DNA of 64,000 bases from the NCBI GenBank assembly GCA_964034945.1, contig OZ035963.1, forward strand, positions 64,484,682-64,548,681, in the 5' to 3' direction. Position numbers and translations under genes: made by a program. This document shows, one piece after another, positions 48,361 through 60,554 of the stretch. This DNA comes from Chrysopilus asiliformis (taxonomy: Eukaryota; Arthropoda; Insecta; Diptera; Rhagionidae). The stretch's first letter is position 1; every line of letters begins with the position of its first letter. The notes under the pieces are model-generated. The model worked only from the letters and a program-made list of their open reading frames with translations. It made no database searches and was not told where the DNA came from.

Positions 48361-51300
48361 TTAAATAAACATTTTGTCTGTCATCATATAGAGTAGAGTA
48401 TCTGACGATTGGCCTCTGGCGCCGTGGCAATTGTAGTTTTTCTTATGTTTACTTATAAAAATAACGTGGTTATCATTCTCCTCAAAATTTCGATCTCTTC
48501 GATGGATTTTTGGGGTCGTTGAATCTGATTTTGATGTTAAGAAGTCTGTAAGGATAACGGAAGGTCCGTAAGGATAACGTGAATATCTTTTCCTTAAGTT
48601 TTCCGGCAAAAATCTCATCGGGGGGTTTTTGGGACCGATTCTGGGTAAATAATAAAGTCCCAGTAAGTTTTAGAACATTTTGTTGGACGAAAATCGAAGA
48701 AAGCAATTGAAAAACCGTTCAACAATTTGACAATCTTGGCAGATGGCAAAAACTTGCAGCAAATTTTCAGGAAATTTTGTTTTTAAGCAGTGGTGTATAA
48801 AAAAAAGTGTATAAAAAAAAGTTTGTATACAAAAATTTCTATACGCACAGTAGAGGTAACTCCAAAATTTAAAATATTTTCCCCCGTTCCGGATTGGTAT
48901 TATTGTATGATTATGGTGGCAAAATATGTGTAAACCATGGGTAGACAATTTTTTTTATGAAGTTTGAACATCGAATTTTTAAAATGTTTTTTTTTTTAAT
49001 TTCCCAAAAATACCCCGTTCTTGCTGCAAGCCCTTCAATTCTTTAAATATTTAAACTATTTTTTTTTTTCAAAGTTACTCTCTGATCATTGATTGCAAAC
49101 TAATTAACGCTAATTAATCTCCATGGCGTGCCTTTTGTTAAATTTTTTGTTAATCAGAATGTGTGAATAATCAAAAGAATCGAGTAAAAAAAAAACTAAT
49201 TTGAATATTGTGCGACAATTTCTGTTCCTGTTTCAGTTCTTTTTGTTATTGTTGATGACTCGTAATCTATAATTAAATGCTAATGATGTTCTCTCACATT
49301 TCGCCTATTTCCACTTTTATGTTGCCCGATGTTTGGTCTAAAAAACCATAACAAAAAAAAATACTACAACTTTACAGACCTATTGAAAATTTTCCGTGAT
49401 TTTCATTCTCCACAAAAAAAAATTTAAAAACTCGAACGCGAAAATAACGCCGCAAAAATACATCTGGAAGTCTGCCCAGAAAATTCTTCTATGATTGATA
49501 GGAATCTTATGGCTATGATGACCCATAGAACGAGAACAAGAACGAGAACGGGAGCATATAAAAAAACTCGTAAAGTGAAAAAAATTGAGGACAGCATAGG
49601 GGATGTGGATGGGTTCGAACCCGGTTTGGTTCGGTTGACGGGCTGAGGCCCATGTGTCATCTGAAAGCTGTCACGATGACAGCCAAGCTGTGCGACTGAA
49701 CGTTGGTTTTCTTCTGTGGGAAATTTCTGAAGGCCGTTTGTTTTTTTTTTGCGTTTTTCAGAGGATTTTCCTCATGCGTGCTTTAAATGTTTTCGGCCAT
49801 GGAACCGGGTTGGTTGGTGGGTGGCAGACGAGTGGGGGGAACTATGAGTGATAAATTTCCCTCTAAAGTGCTTTTTTATATAAAAATAATCGGTCCAGCA
49901 TGTTGTGGGGTCTCCCGCCATTTAAATTGAAATCGCCCGAAGATTGTTTTCATTGCCTCGTGGCTGTTTTAGCAAAAACAAAAAAAAAGTTACGTCCCTG
50001 AAGCCCGAAGACAAATTTATTAAGTAGTTATGACTCACGTTTCTTCCATCTGAAATTTAAAATCTATTGGAGAAGACATTTTTCACTCAAACACCATAAA
50101 CGCAAAAAGATCTGTCATCGCAGCGCCAATGCCCAAAATAAGTTGGGGCGATGCTAATAAGATGTCGAGCGGTGAAGTGTGGAAAATGAAAAGCCAGGAA
50201 AATCTTAAGAGTCGATGGTGAGTCATTCGCTGGGAACATTTTGCTTTAGTGACATTCACGCTGAGGTGTCTATCAACCCTAAAGCCATGCCGCCACGTCA
50301 CATTTTGTCTACGAATTTTTCCAAGAAAGAAAATCTCACCCCAGTGAGTTTTCCAAGAAGAGTACCGGTTTTTCAGTTGAATTGAATTTGTTGTGATTTT
50401 ACTTGAAAAACGGAAAACGCTTGGAATAACGGCTCAAAAATTTGACAATCTTGGCAGATGGTAAAAATTTGGTAAATAATGGCGAAAAATTTGCTGCAAA
50501 TTTTCAGGAAATTTTCACGAAATTTTCTTTTAAAGCAGTGGCGTAGAAAGGAAAGGTAAGTAGTGGCCTCGAGGTTTTGAGAGGTTCCCAAAAACGTTTT
50601 TTTTTTAAATTTTCATGCTAAAAAATTGGCGAAAGGTGGAAAAAAAATTTAGAGGAGTTAAAAAAGCTTTTTAGAAAGGTTAAAAAACCCTTCTTTTAAT
50701 TTATTTTTAAATTATAGAAGTTGGTCTTGTTGTTGTAGCGTCTTTTTTTTTTTAAAAAAAAGGGGGTGGGCGTCTGAGGAAGTGCGACAAAGGGGAGGGA
50801 AGGGTCTAAAAGAGCCAAATTTGGCATGACTTTTTTTTTTGACGGCTCTAAAGTTAGATCCCGACATAAAATATATGCCCCTGCAGGCGTTAAAACTCCG
50901 CACAAATAATTTTTTAAGGGAAGGTGGGCCAAATCTTAACTGTCTAAAATTCTAGAAAATTTTGCACCCCCTTTTTTTCAATCACTTCAAACTCCGAAAG
51001 TCATTTCCCTCACCACTTGCGGCAAGGCAAACCAATTCTGTGGTTATGGCAAAAATCAACGAACTTTTTTTCGTCATGATGGATTTATTCGACTTGCTCA
51101 CCTTTTTTTTAATGACCATTCTCGATTATTTTCGGAATTATTGCAAATAAAAGCGAGAAGAAATTTTCGCAAAACAAACAAATGATGCTCGGAGATGATT
51201 TTTCTGAATTGAGGCTTCCGGAATAGAAAATTTTTCCTTGCAGCTGTAGCTCAAATTGTGTTCAATGAATCTTTTGGCAACCAGTGGGTGGGTGGATTTT

Positions 51301-52569
51301 GTATTTTTTTTAAAAAAAAGCTTTTGTTTAGTCATTCAAAAACAGTTCGATGCCATTTTTAACTTTCGACGGCTGCAAATACGAATCGCGGAACAACCAA
51401 AAAGGCGCCTAATTATCTTTGCTTTCTATTAGGAAAATTCAAATTCCAAGTCGATTTTATGCCAAAAATATCAAAATTTTATTGACAGCAGGGAAAAACG
51501 TTTTGCTATTTGGGAAAGTGTAAATATTTAAATTTTCCGGGTGGAGATGGTAATTTAGCAGAGATTTTCATGAGGTTCTTACTCGGAAAAACTGTTAATT
51601 AAAATAGAATTTTACTCGCTAAGGGATCATTTCTTTTTTCTTCAGAAAATCCTGGATAAATAACGACTTTTTGCCAAAAAAAAAATACTTTTGCGAGAGT
51701 TTTATTCAAAAAAAAAACTTAGTTTTCATTTCTTTTTCGTCAGAAAATCCTGGAAAAGTAACGACTTTTTACTAATTGTATTTAAAAAAAATCTAGAGAC
51801 AGTTCGGTAGTAAACTTCGTGAAAACGACGTATTTTCAGGTCACGTGTGGCTCCAACCGAATAGAACAGAATCAAACATGGATCCTATGTCCCTTTTTTA
51901 TTAGCATTTTACAAAGCAGACGATTTGTGAACCGAATAAGTTTTATTTCTGTCGTTTTCCACAAAATTGCTTCAAACCGTTTGTGAGCCAAATAAAGTTT
52001 TTTTCTGTTGAAAGAATTAATTTTTTTATAGACACACCCGGAGCCTAGAAAAGGACCTTTGATGCCGGGGCGAAGGTCCGGAGTGTGAGATTGTTGACTC
52101 TTTGTAAATTGTAACCATAGATCAACGCGTTAGTTGGAAGTATAGCATTCAGCACCGAGACAATTTTAAGGAACCGGGTTTCGGTGCTAGAATCTTCGAG
52201 AACCGGGTACCCGGTTCTGGAACCGGTGCTGAAAATGTAAAAAAAAAATAAGAAATTACCAATAAGAAATTACAGTTAAAAAATCCACTTTTTGAATAAC
52301 TCTGTGGCATTATAAGAAAACATCATATTTGATTTTTTTCATCGAGTGTATGACAAAACCAATTTCTATAGTGTAGTGCTTACTCTAGTGGAAGTTAATG
52401 AGGAAAATTCTTTTTTCCATTCTATATAATAGTTGTTCCCTGCCTATACATAAAAAAATCCATTTTAACTTTACAGGAAATTTAATACTTTCTGTGAGCG
52501 CATATAAATCTATTATATTGTCGTTGTTTTAAAGAGACTTTGTAAAGAAAATGTAATCGGATGGCTTAA

Positions 52570-53150
52570 TTATACCCGTATGGTGAAACCAAAGGGTATA
52601 TTAACTTTGCCTTACCGTTTGTAACGCCAAGATCCCGTCATCACACACAAAAATGAATTACACCAGTGTGTTTAGAATGATAAAAATAATTAATTTCTGC
52701 ATGTCCGTCCGTCTGTCTGTCCGTCTGTCTGTCCGTCCGTCTGTCCGTCTGTCCGTCTGTCTGTCCGTCTGTCTGTGGCGCGGATTGCGGGCGCACGGAT
52801 TGAGCTAGAGGCTTGAAATTTTGCGCAGATCTGTTTTTCGTAAAATGCGAGGCTAAGTTCGTTCATGGGCAAAAATGGACCATTAGGGGGGTACCCCCCA
52901 TACGAACGAAAACGTTTTTTGCGAATATCTCAAAAACGGTACATCTTATCAAAAAAGTGCAAGAACAAAAGTTGTTTAGGATATGATTCTACATAAAACT
53001 CCCATACATCAAAATTCTATTGGAAGAAGTTTTAAAAAATCTTATAGGAAAGTTTGACTTCAAATTGGAATTTTGGTACAACTGTTCGAATTTTGATACG
53101 AATATCATCATACGGGTCTCCAATGATTGCCAGATTGGCAATTATAGCTT
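52570..53150 (+). mobile_element. mini-me-like retroposon with (GTCY)n array
   Basis: It has AAGGGTATATTAACTTTGCC, then CCGTTTGTAACGCC, then a (GTCC/GTCT)n array at 52703-52776. After that comes GAGCTAGAGGCTTGAAATTT and a downstream body with TCTCAAAAACGGTACATCTT. The GTATATTAA - CCGTTTGTAAC - GTCY layout is that of mini-me elements described in flies. A second copy is at 47730-48360. Confidence 0.6.
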
Positions 53151-53207
53151 TTGTTATGTTTTTGCATTAATCTTTTAATTTACAGTTATTATTAACAGAA
53201 ATATGTA

Positions 53208-53691
53208 CAGTAGAACACGCTTAAATGCACATCGAATTTCGCAGAATTTTATGTGCATTTATCCGTGTTTTGCATTTATACGTAGCACGGAAGCACGGAT
53301 AAATGCACATTAATGTGCAATTATGCGAGTAAAAGATAAACATGCAACTTTAATATTCCTGTAATAAACATTTAAATTCAACAAGGCTACACAAAAACAA
53401 AGAACCTAATTAAGAATTCATTTTATCAAATAAAAATAACAATAATCACTTTTTTTTGTGTAATTACATTTCATTTTTGCACATGTGCATTTAAGCGTGT
53501 AAAATTTCATATAATTTATACTTTTGCGGGTGTGAAAATGGTTGCATTTAAGCAAGTATTGCAATTAAGCGTGTTTCATTTATCCGTGTATATTTATATG
53601 AAAAATGCTTAAAAATCCTCCATGCACAAATTTTGCGTGCAATTACACGAGTTTTGCATTTACGCGTGTTGCATTTAAGCGCGTTCTACTG
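53208..53691. mobile_element. pogo/Tc1-like MITE, 484 bp
   Basis: The left end CAGTAGAACACGCTTAAATG and its inverse at the right (CATTTAAGCGCGTTCTACTG) are flanked by TA on both sides. CAGT-type ends and TA duplication fit the pogo/Tigger branch of Tc1-mariner. The interior repeats TGCATTTAAGCGTGTT-like words in both orientations many times. Confidence 0.75.
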
Positions 53692-53886
53692 TACTTACAA
53701 ATATGTATTTCGTATATATTCAGCAGCGAACGAACAGTATTTTGATATTTTAGCAAGTAAGAAATTGCTTGCTTTCAGCACCGAAAACCGGGTAATTTTA
53801 CCCAATTCAAACCCGGTTTTCGGTTCCAGAAAATGGCCGGGATTCCCGGGTACCCGGGTTTCGGGTACCCGGGATTGAATGCTCTA

Positions 53887-54130
53887 GTTGGAAGGTTGTT
53901 CCAAAGTTTTGTTGTTTGGGTGATAAAGGAGTGCCTGAAGTTTTTCGTATGTTCACAAGAGCTAACAAAATTCATTTTGCAACGAAATTCCGCTGTTGTA
54001 ACCATAGATCTACGCGTTAGTTGGAAGGTTGTTCGAAAGTTTTGTTGTTTGGATGATAAAGGAGTGCCTGAAGTTTTTCGTACGTTCAGAAGAGCCCAAA
54101 AAGTTCATTTTGCAACGAAATTCCATTATT
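53887..54130 (-). pseudogene. Remnant of non-LTR retrotransposon reverse transcriptase C-terminus, tandemly duplicated
   Basis: On the minus strand two copies about 133 bp apart encode TKNFRHSF(I)xQTTKLxNNLPT, one with LWNNLP and one with LSNNLP followed by a stop. The pattern R-x-SF-x(5-7)-LWN-x-LP is typical of the extreme C-terminus of jockey/RTE/CR1-type reverse transcriptases. No catalytic YADD region is present, so only the end of ORF2 survives. The left copy was interrupted by the hAT-like element at 52141-53886. The same 3' flank (ACGCGTTAGTTGGAAG) is visible on both sides of that element. Confidence 0.5.
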
Positions 54131-55206
54131 TTCTACAAAATTACTTCAAAAATACGACCGAAAAAGCCACAATTAAAAAGAGGTCCCATTTGGAGTAAAT
54201 TTCTGCCATTTTGTGAAGAAAAATTCTGGGAAAAATCCCACTTTTACTGCATCACGAGACGACTTCAAAGCCACAGTTGGTCACAACCAGAACCAACTCA
54301 AATCCTCCGCTGTTTACTGCACAAAACAAGTAAACCATGACCAATAGATGGCATCTTAAGTAATTAATCATCGCGTACCCCTCGTTTGTCTTTAACCCTT
54401 CGTTTCCCCAATCGATTCTATTTTTCGCTTGGTATCTCCTCAAGAGCTTGCCTCGAATATTTAGAACATAACCGCAAATATTGTAGATCGTTGAGCATCA
54501 TTAAGTTGCAGTTGCAACCAGAACCACTTCCCATTCGGCCTGTGAGGGAAATTCACGCCGACAAAAATTTTCCGATCTAAAATATCATTACATTATGTGG
54601 GGATTGCAATTCAACCGGGAACGGCTCAATTTTTGCTTTAAATTAAGAAATCTTGTGTTTTTTTTTGCCCCTTTCGCCTTCAGCCAAATGGTATAACATT
54701 TATCTTGATCAAAACATTTGCTTTAAATTAAAAATAATTAATTCTTAGCGAGAATGGAATGAAAATAATACAATTTGATATCCAACTTTTCAAATGACGG
54801 AGCAATAATAAATAAATTAAATTAAATGTGAATGATACGGTTATGAGCAGGAGAATATTTCTGTGAAAAATTAATATTTATTGCAATTTCAATTCAAATA
54901 ATTAGTGGAAACCGTTAAAAAGTATGATAGAAATCGGACTTGGAAATTAAAATAATTTCTTATTAAATCTAAGATTTCTTAGTTCCAGTTTTGTCTAAAA
55001 TTTAAAATCGCAGTTTAATTGACTTTTTTATGTAATTATAAAACAAGTCCGCCCTTGATTTGAGGTGCTTTTTTATTATTTCTTTTATACAAAAGATGGC
55101 AGTTTTCAATTTCCGTCGAATTTTCGAAAAAAAATTATCTAGAGCGTGGGTGCTTAAAGACTTCGTCATCGGAGAGACAACTTGTAAAATTGACAAACAC
55201 CAAAGC

Positions 55207-55375
55207 ACAAATGAGAGGTCGCAACATTTTTATTCTCTTCTCACAAATGAGAGTTCGAAACATTTTTATTCTCTTCTCACAAATTTCGCTACATTTTTAT
55301 TCTCTTCTCACAAATGAGAGTTCGAAACATTTTTATTCTCTTTTCAAAAACGAGAGTTCGCTACATTTTTGTACC
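55207..55375. repeat. 36-bp tandem repeat, 4-5 units
   Basis: ACAAATGAGAGTTCGAAACA followed by TTTTTATTCTCTTCTC; one unit is shortened by 5 bp. Confidence 0.8.
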
Positions 55376-55437
55376 AAAAACCACTATTTTTGCCTTTCTA
55401 AGGTCTCGTTTCCTATAAAAACTACTCGCAAAAGATC

Positions 55438-55621
55438 TGCTCTCGGCGAGTTGCTCTCAGCAAGATGTTCTCAGGCAGTTGCTCTCAACGAGTTGCTCTC
55501 AACGATTTGTTCTCAGTGAGTTGCTCTCAGCGAATTGCTCTCAACGAGTTGCTCTCAGCGAAATGCTCTCAGGGAGTTGCTCTCAGCGAATTGCTCTCAG
55601 TAAGTTACTCTCAGCGAGTGG
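55438..55621. repeat. 14-bp tandem repeat, about 13 units
   Basis: TGCTCTCAGCGAGT units lie directly beyond the 36-bp array with about 60 bp between them. The CTCTCA and ACTCGC words resemble the interior of the MITE at 26929. Confidence 0.8.
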
Positions 55622-57996
55622 CTTCCAACAAGTAAAAACACGCAAAATTTATAAAATTGGGGTTTTTTTGTTGTAAAAAAAATTCCCGCGGCGTTTTAAC
55701 TTGCAAAATGATTCGAAGAGAGCTTCTCTATTTTTTTTTTATCTGTGTTAACGTACCCTAAGACGTCCTGAATGCATTAACGTCCGCTGGTCGATTTTTC
55801 GAACAGTAACTTTGAGAAACTTTTTATGCTTTATTGTCACCACGTAGCAGCCATAGTTGCTATTATGGAATACAAATGCGGGACTAAAACGGATCAAAGG
55901 TCCGTAAAACACAAAGAAAACCTCTATCTGAAGACATTCCAGAGTTTTCCATGAAAAATTTCGTAAGTGGTGAATAAAGAATACTCTTTTTTATGAATTT
56001 AAAATACTTTTTAAAGCCACCAATTTTGGCGCAATATTTTAAAATAAATCCAATCGTCCGAATTCCTTGACGAAAATTTACTTCACAAAAACAATTCACG
56101 CCCAATTGAAACGAATTTACTTCGCTTCAAAAACAAAATTTCAATTAAACGAAGCAATTCTGGATCACTTATTGCCCTTAATTGAATTAAACATCATTGG
56201 CCAGACGAAAAAAGTGGAGATACAGCAGATAATAGCGAGGAATTGATTCTGATGATGTTTTCTGTATTTCTTTGGCTCCATTCTGGATCCCCTATCGACC
56301 TACACTTTCCCGATGGATTCAAGAGGTTCAACACAGCAACGTGTGCTTCACTTCCTACGTTGGAATCTACGGGTGATCGACAGAGGATGCCACGGCGACA
56401 TTTGAATGATCACTCGAGACTGTAATGTGATCCTACAGGAAAAGGGGGGTGGTGGTGGCTCGAAATGATGACAGGAAGAGATTTATGATAAATGTACACT
56501 AACAGCAGTAATAATCCATGCGCCTGGAAGGCGTTCTTAGGGCTCGTCCGCAGGGAGGATCACTGGGTGGCACCCACACATGTTTTGCATACGCGTCGAT
56601 CGAAAATTAAATAAAATTTTTGGGATTGCGTTCCGTACTGATCGCACTTTTACACTTGGTATGCGCACTTGGAAACTGCGACAAGAAGATCCGAAGCTCA
56701 AAGGGAGAAAAGATGCACTAAATCACTGAATTTCACCCGCCCTCTCGCTCGCGTCGTTCAATTGCTCTACGATCGCCCACGCGTCATACAACCACGGCCT
56801 AAATTTGTTTACATTCGCACATTTCAGCACCGAGTGGATTTAATTTTAGACAATTGTTCGCCTTGAATGCTGAAACATTCGAAACAACGGTCGCAAATAG
56901 TTGACAAAATGAATCGAGAATTATTGAAAATCGATCGCACGGATTATCCACGAATACACGAACAGCTGATCCTCGAATAAGAGTAAAAACCCTATCAAAA
57001 AACTGGTCTGGAATCCGACAGGCAAAAACTACACTTTGTTATAGCACAACATTTTCTACGTCTCCTGACGACTTATTAGAAATTTTCACGTTTCCACGAA
57101 AGTCCTGTAAGAGTCCTTCAACAAAACCTCTTCGATTTTCAAACACCATACCTTAATTAAAAATTCTTTCACGAAATCCGGCGGAATTTTTCACTAATAT
57201 TTTTAAAAAAAATTAAATTCAGGTGCGGCACCTGCTTCAGGACGAAAATCCTTGCTGATTTAATTTTAAAAATTCCCGCCAACACTGTCGGACGTTAAAA
57301 CCACCGACCGAACGCCACTATAGCTACTTGATCACTAACGCTTAGAAACTCTACTGGCAAATGGTATGGAATGTAAAAATCTTCGAAAAGTTTTAGAAAG
57401 CTCCACCGCATGTAAAGTGAAGTAAAGAAAAACTTGCTGTGGAAACCCACATTTCCCACGTGCCAAAGGGGCATTTGTTATGCCGGCTTCACTGTGTCGA
57501 CTGTAAGCGAAATTTGACCGTTTTCTGAACAATTTCGGCTCCATTTCGTGTACAGACGGACATGGTTTGGAGATTGTGAGCTTTAAATTGGGGAGTCATC
57601 TACGGAGCTTTTACAATCCACTTCATCGCGTATTCACGCATAGAACTCTATTGAGAGAAAGCTTTCGAGAACTTCAGTCTCTGTTTTGGTGTGGATAATG
57701 GTGGGGTTTGTAATAGATTAGGGAAATTCTACAGTGAAGCTTGATATTTTTGGACCCATAATGATTTAGTTGTTTTACTTCGTTTTCCTTTACAAAAAAT
57801 ACTGAGTAATACAACTCAAGCCGTCCACTCTACCGACCGCGTTGTAAAAGCGAAATTTTTAGCAATTTTTCCTATAAATCTGCATAATATCAGTAAATAT
57901 TTTCCTCTTTTATAGAAAGAACGTATTGTATTCATGAAAGAAACCAACTCCCGAACGGGGGCAGATAGAAAATTTCTAATCAGTACGAAATCTGTT
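55622..57996. other. GC-balanced low-repeat stretch
   Basis: 56.24-57.6 kb is less AT-rich and largely free of visible repeats. It could be regulatory or contain a first exon of the minus-strand gene. No strong splice site or frame decides it. Confidence 0.3.
57335..57544 (-). CDS. Possible short coding exon, unknown product
   Basis: A 69-codon frame starts at an ATG in good context (GAAATGG on the minus strand) with the peptide MEPKLFRKRSNFAYSRHSEA. A weak donor-like AAAT|GTGGGT would end it in phase 1 after about 31 codons, the phase needed to join exon F. It lies in a 1.3-kb stretch (56.24-57.6 kb) that is more GC-balanced and less repetitive than its flanks, which might be a promoter or first-exon region. 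No homology is recognised. Confidence 0.2.
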   Translation of the reverse strand: MEPKLFRKRSNFAYSRHSEAGITNAPLARGKCGFPQQVFLYFTLHAVELSKTFRRFLHSIPFASRVSKR

Positions 57997-58000
57997 TCTA

Positions 58001-58118
58001 TCTGTCGGTCGGTCTGTCTGTCTGTCTGTCTGTCAGTCTGTCGATCTGTCGGTCTGTCGGTCTGTCGGTCTGTCGGTCTGTCGGTCTGTCAGTCGGTCAG
58101 TCTGTCAGTCTGTCGATC
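58001..58118 (+). repeat. (GTCT/GTCG)n array at the end of a dispersed repeat
   Basis: CTGTCGGT-type units follow a block (57897-58000) shared with the element at 62669: TATAGAA(A/G)G, GTATTGTATT, then TTTCTAATCAGTACGAAATC. This suggests a second, incomplete copy of that element. Confidence 0.85.
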
Positions 58119-58856
58119 TACAATAGCCCCATAGCTCACCAAATCACCAATGAATTCTTCGATAATCTCCAGTTTCTTTGAGAAAATCTTTAAAACAACA
58201 TAAGAAACAAAAACATTTTTTTGTTGTAAACAAATGAAAATTAATTTCATTTACGCAAGTTTAATGGGAAATCATCCAACAATCGAGCTTTTAATTGAAA
58301 TTTTTATCATATTTCACAATCAGGCGTTTTTAGTAACCATGGAAAACATGGGAAAAATCCAAGGAAAATTAATTCATTGACATTACTTGCTGTGCACGTA
58401 ATTTGTTTAGGTTTTCTTAGCACGATTAACAATTTCTGTGGGAAATTATGATTGTTAGCAATGGAAAAATCTCGATATTAAGGAAAATTTCATAATAAAT
58501 TCAATTACACTTTACAATCCATCAAAATTTTCAATCAAGAATGGTTTATAAATTGCGACACACAAATCGCAGTGTTTTTACCATATCTTCCCCTTCCCCC
58601 CAACCTTTCCGCATATTTTAATTTTTTTTTCATAACTGCACCGCCCACCATAATCCTTCCCTTGAATGCGTAATCCGTTTTGCAAACATCCCTCCCATAG
58701 CCAAATTAATTCCATTGAAGCAAAACGAAAGACTTAAGCGACAAACTTTGCCTTTTCAAATCTTTCACCCAAAATTTAGTTATCGAAAATTTCAAAATCT
58801 TTCAGTTAAAATTTAATTATCGAAAATTCTATAATAAAATTCATTGCTGCACTCAC

Positions 58857-59019
58857 CTAAATCACTATTGAGGGTTGTGTTTAGTCCGATGTCCATCTGG
58901 TATCCATCAGAATCTTCCGGTTCCTCCTTGACTGTTGGTGGCCCATCCCAGAATTTTGCCGGGCGCCGCACACGGTCTAATCGGACTCGTGGAAATTCAG
59001 TGAACAGAATGTCGGTTAA
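58857..59019 (-). CDS. Exon D: continuation with VKEEPE motif
   Basis: An acceptor TTCATTCACAG at 59020 and a donor TTAG|GTGAGT at 58857 bracket 163 nt (54 codons plus one base; in phase 0, out phase 1). The peptide begins LTDILFTEFPRVRLDRVRRP and continues with KFWDGPPTVKEEPEDSDGYQ and a polar tail NTTLNSDL. It follows exon C in phase (EEIS then LTDIL). VKEEPE fits the sumoylation consensus psi-K-x-E, though that is only a motif match. If exon C starts a PH fold, this exon would hold later strands with an acidic loop, as in split PH domains; that is inference. The next compatible exon is F, 37 kb further left. Confidence 0.72.
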
Positions 59020-59400
59020 CTGTGAATGAAATTGAGAAAATTTAGTTAGAAATTGAAGTCGAATAAGAAAAGAGCAGATGATAAACGGTGGAAAAAAAGT
59101 TGAGAAGTTTTTATATTGATGAGAAGAGCATAAGTCGAAACTTTCGAATCTAATGTTGCGAAAAGCTTCGATTTCTGTGGTGGAAACTAAACAAATGTTG
59201 CTGGGAATTTTATTTTAGTGTTGATTGAAGCAAAACCGTATTTTCATAACGCAAACACATTTTCGTAGACGTTTGAGCGCTACAAACTTTGTAACAATCA
59301 TAAAAATGAGGAAATACTCAAATATTAGGATAAGATTCGATTTTATTCCATTTTTCTTTAAGATTTTTACCTGTTTGTCTGTGTTTGTTGCCTCCGTATC

Positions 59401-59508
59401 TGTTTGTCTGTCTGTTTGTCTATCTGTTTGTCTGTCTGTTTGTCTGTCTGTTTGTCTGTCTGTTTGTCTGTCTGTTTTTCTGTCTGTTTGTCTGTCTGTT
59501 TGTCTGTT
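59401..59508 (+). repeat. (GTCT/GTTT)n array
   Basis: CTGTTTGTCTGT 12-mer pattern, about nine units, located in the C-D intron. Followed directly by a CAGCGGCGCAG word related to the dispersed palindromic motif. Confidence 0.9.
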
Positions 59509-60289
59509 TTTCATCAGCGGCGCAGTTTTTTTCATGACTTGGTTCCTAACTTGTCTTTATTTTTAAAAAATTCGCCTGCGGCGCATTTTATTGAAAAAGA
59601 TTTAATTAAAAAGTATATTTCTTTTTGAAAATTTTGCCTGTGGCACAACTTTTGTTGTGTTCTAAAGAAGAAGAAAAAATACCACTAAAAGTGACTGAAA
59701 AATTCACTTATTTTCAAATTATGAATGGCCTTAACATCTTTAAAATCACAAAACTTTTTCTTCCAAACCGTCACTTCTGGTCTTCATTTTCGTTAAATTA
59801 AAAAAAAAAAATTACAAACTAAGAAAAAGGTAATAGAATTTTTAAAAACAAAAACTTCAAATTAAAACAATTTTTTTCACCAAAACCTTTTTCATTTACC
59901 TCTTTGTTAGGTGTTCCAGGGAATATCTGATCGAATGTTAGTATTTTTTTTTAGTTTTTATTAATTACCGAATATTTGTAAGCATGCAAATAAAAGTTAG
60001 TAAAAGAGAAATAATTGCGTTAGTATTAAATCACTATAAATGAAAGTTGTGTAACTCCAACAAAATTTACAAACGAATTTAGCCAGTATTTTGCATTGGA
60101 CGCTTGATTTGATGTGGATTTTGAGAAAACAAATTTTTACCTACCTATTTTTTTAAATAATTTATAAAAAGTTATGAATATAACTTAAAAAATGATCTTA
60201 AATGTCAAAAAGCAGCTCCGAATGGTTAAAACATTAAAAACATGTCGATTAAATTCTCCATAGGTTTTAGCCATGGGGAACATAATTTG

Positions 60290-60520
60290 ATAGTAGGTTG
60301 TTCCAAAGTTTTGACATAATTTGATAGTACGTTGTTCTAAAGTTTTATGGTTCGCAGAATAAAGGAATCCGTGAACTTTACTGAACCACCAGAAAAGGGC
60401 TCCACAAAGTACTTAATGGTTTGCGCAAGAAGCTGTCCAAGAAGGACGTCAAGCGAAAAAATTTCGTCAAGGATTAAATTCGTTTTGAAACCTGTTGGAT
60501 TTACGCCACTTTTTTACAAA
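60290..60520 (-). pseudogene. Probable second retrotransposon C-terminal remnant
   Basis: The sequence GGTTGTTC(C/T)(A/T)AAGTTTT occurs twice here and matches the nucleotide pattern of the reverse-transcriptase remnant near 54 kb. On the minus strand it reads DSFILRTIKL-stop-NNV, a degraded version of the SF-x-x-x-x-LWN-x-LP tail. Upstream sequence is not recognisable as a transcriptase. It sits in the C-D intron, just left of exon C. Confidence 0.3.
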
Positions 60521-60554
60521 CTAGCTTAAAAAGTTGTATATTTAATTGACTTAC

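Larger units (their letters stand above)
46054..52140. other. Non-coding, repeat-bearing part of the D-F intron
   Basis: Besides the elements at 47568-48360, a block TTTGACAATCTTGGCAGATG...CAAATTTTCAGGAAATTTT occurs directly repeated at about 48720-48800 and 50440-50545. A GGGTTCGAACCCGG word at 49611 matches a tRNA B-box, but no A-box lies at a suitable distance. The rest is AT-rich. Confidence 0.35.
52141..53886. mobile_element. hAT-like element, 1746 bp, with nested insertions
   Basis: The left end TATAGCATTCA and right end TGAATGCTCTA are inverse with one mismatch. The 8-bp direct repeat GTTGGAAG flanks both sides (52133-52140, 53887-53894). The empty target is shown by the tandem duplicate at about 54012-54027, where GCGTTAGTTGGAAGGTTG is uninterrupted. 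Subterminal GC-rich blocks (AACCGGGTACCCGG and related) occur in both halves. The element contains a mini-me-like retroposon (from about 52570) and a pogo-like MITE (53208-53691). No transposase frame, so non-autonomous or gutted. Confidence 0.75.

Noticed and set aside
49604..49640. GGGTTCGAACCCGG, a perfect tRNA B-box
   Set aside because: No A-box or cloverleaf at the right distance on either strand; the palindromic word alone is not a tRNA gene.
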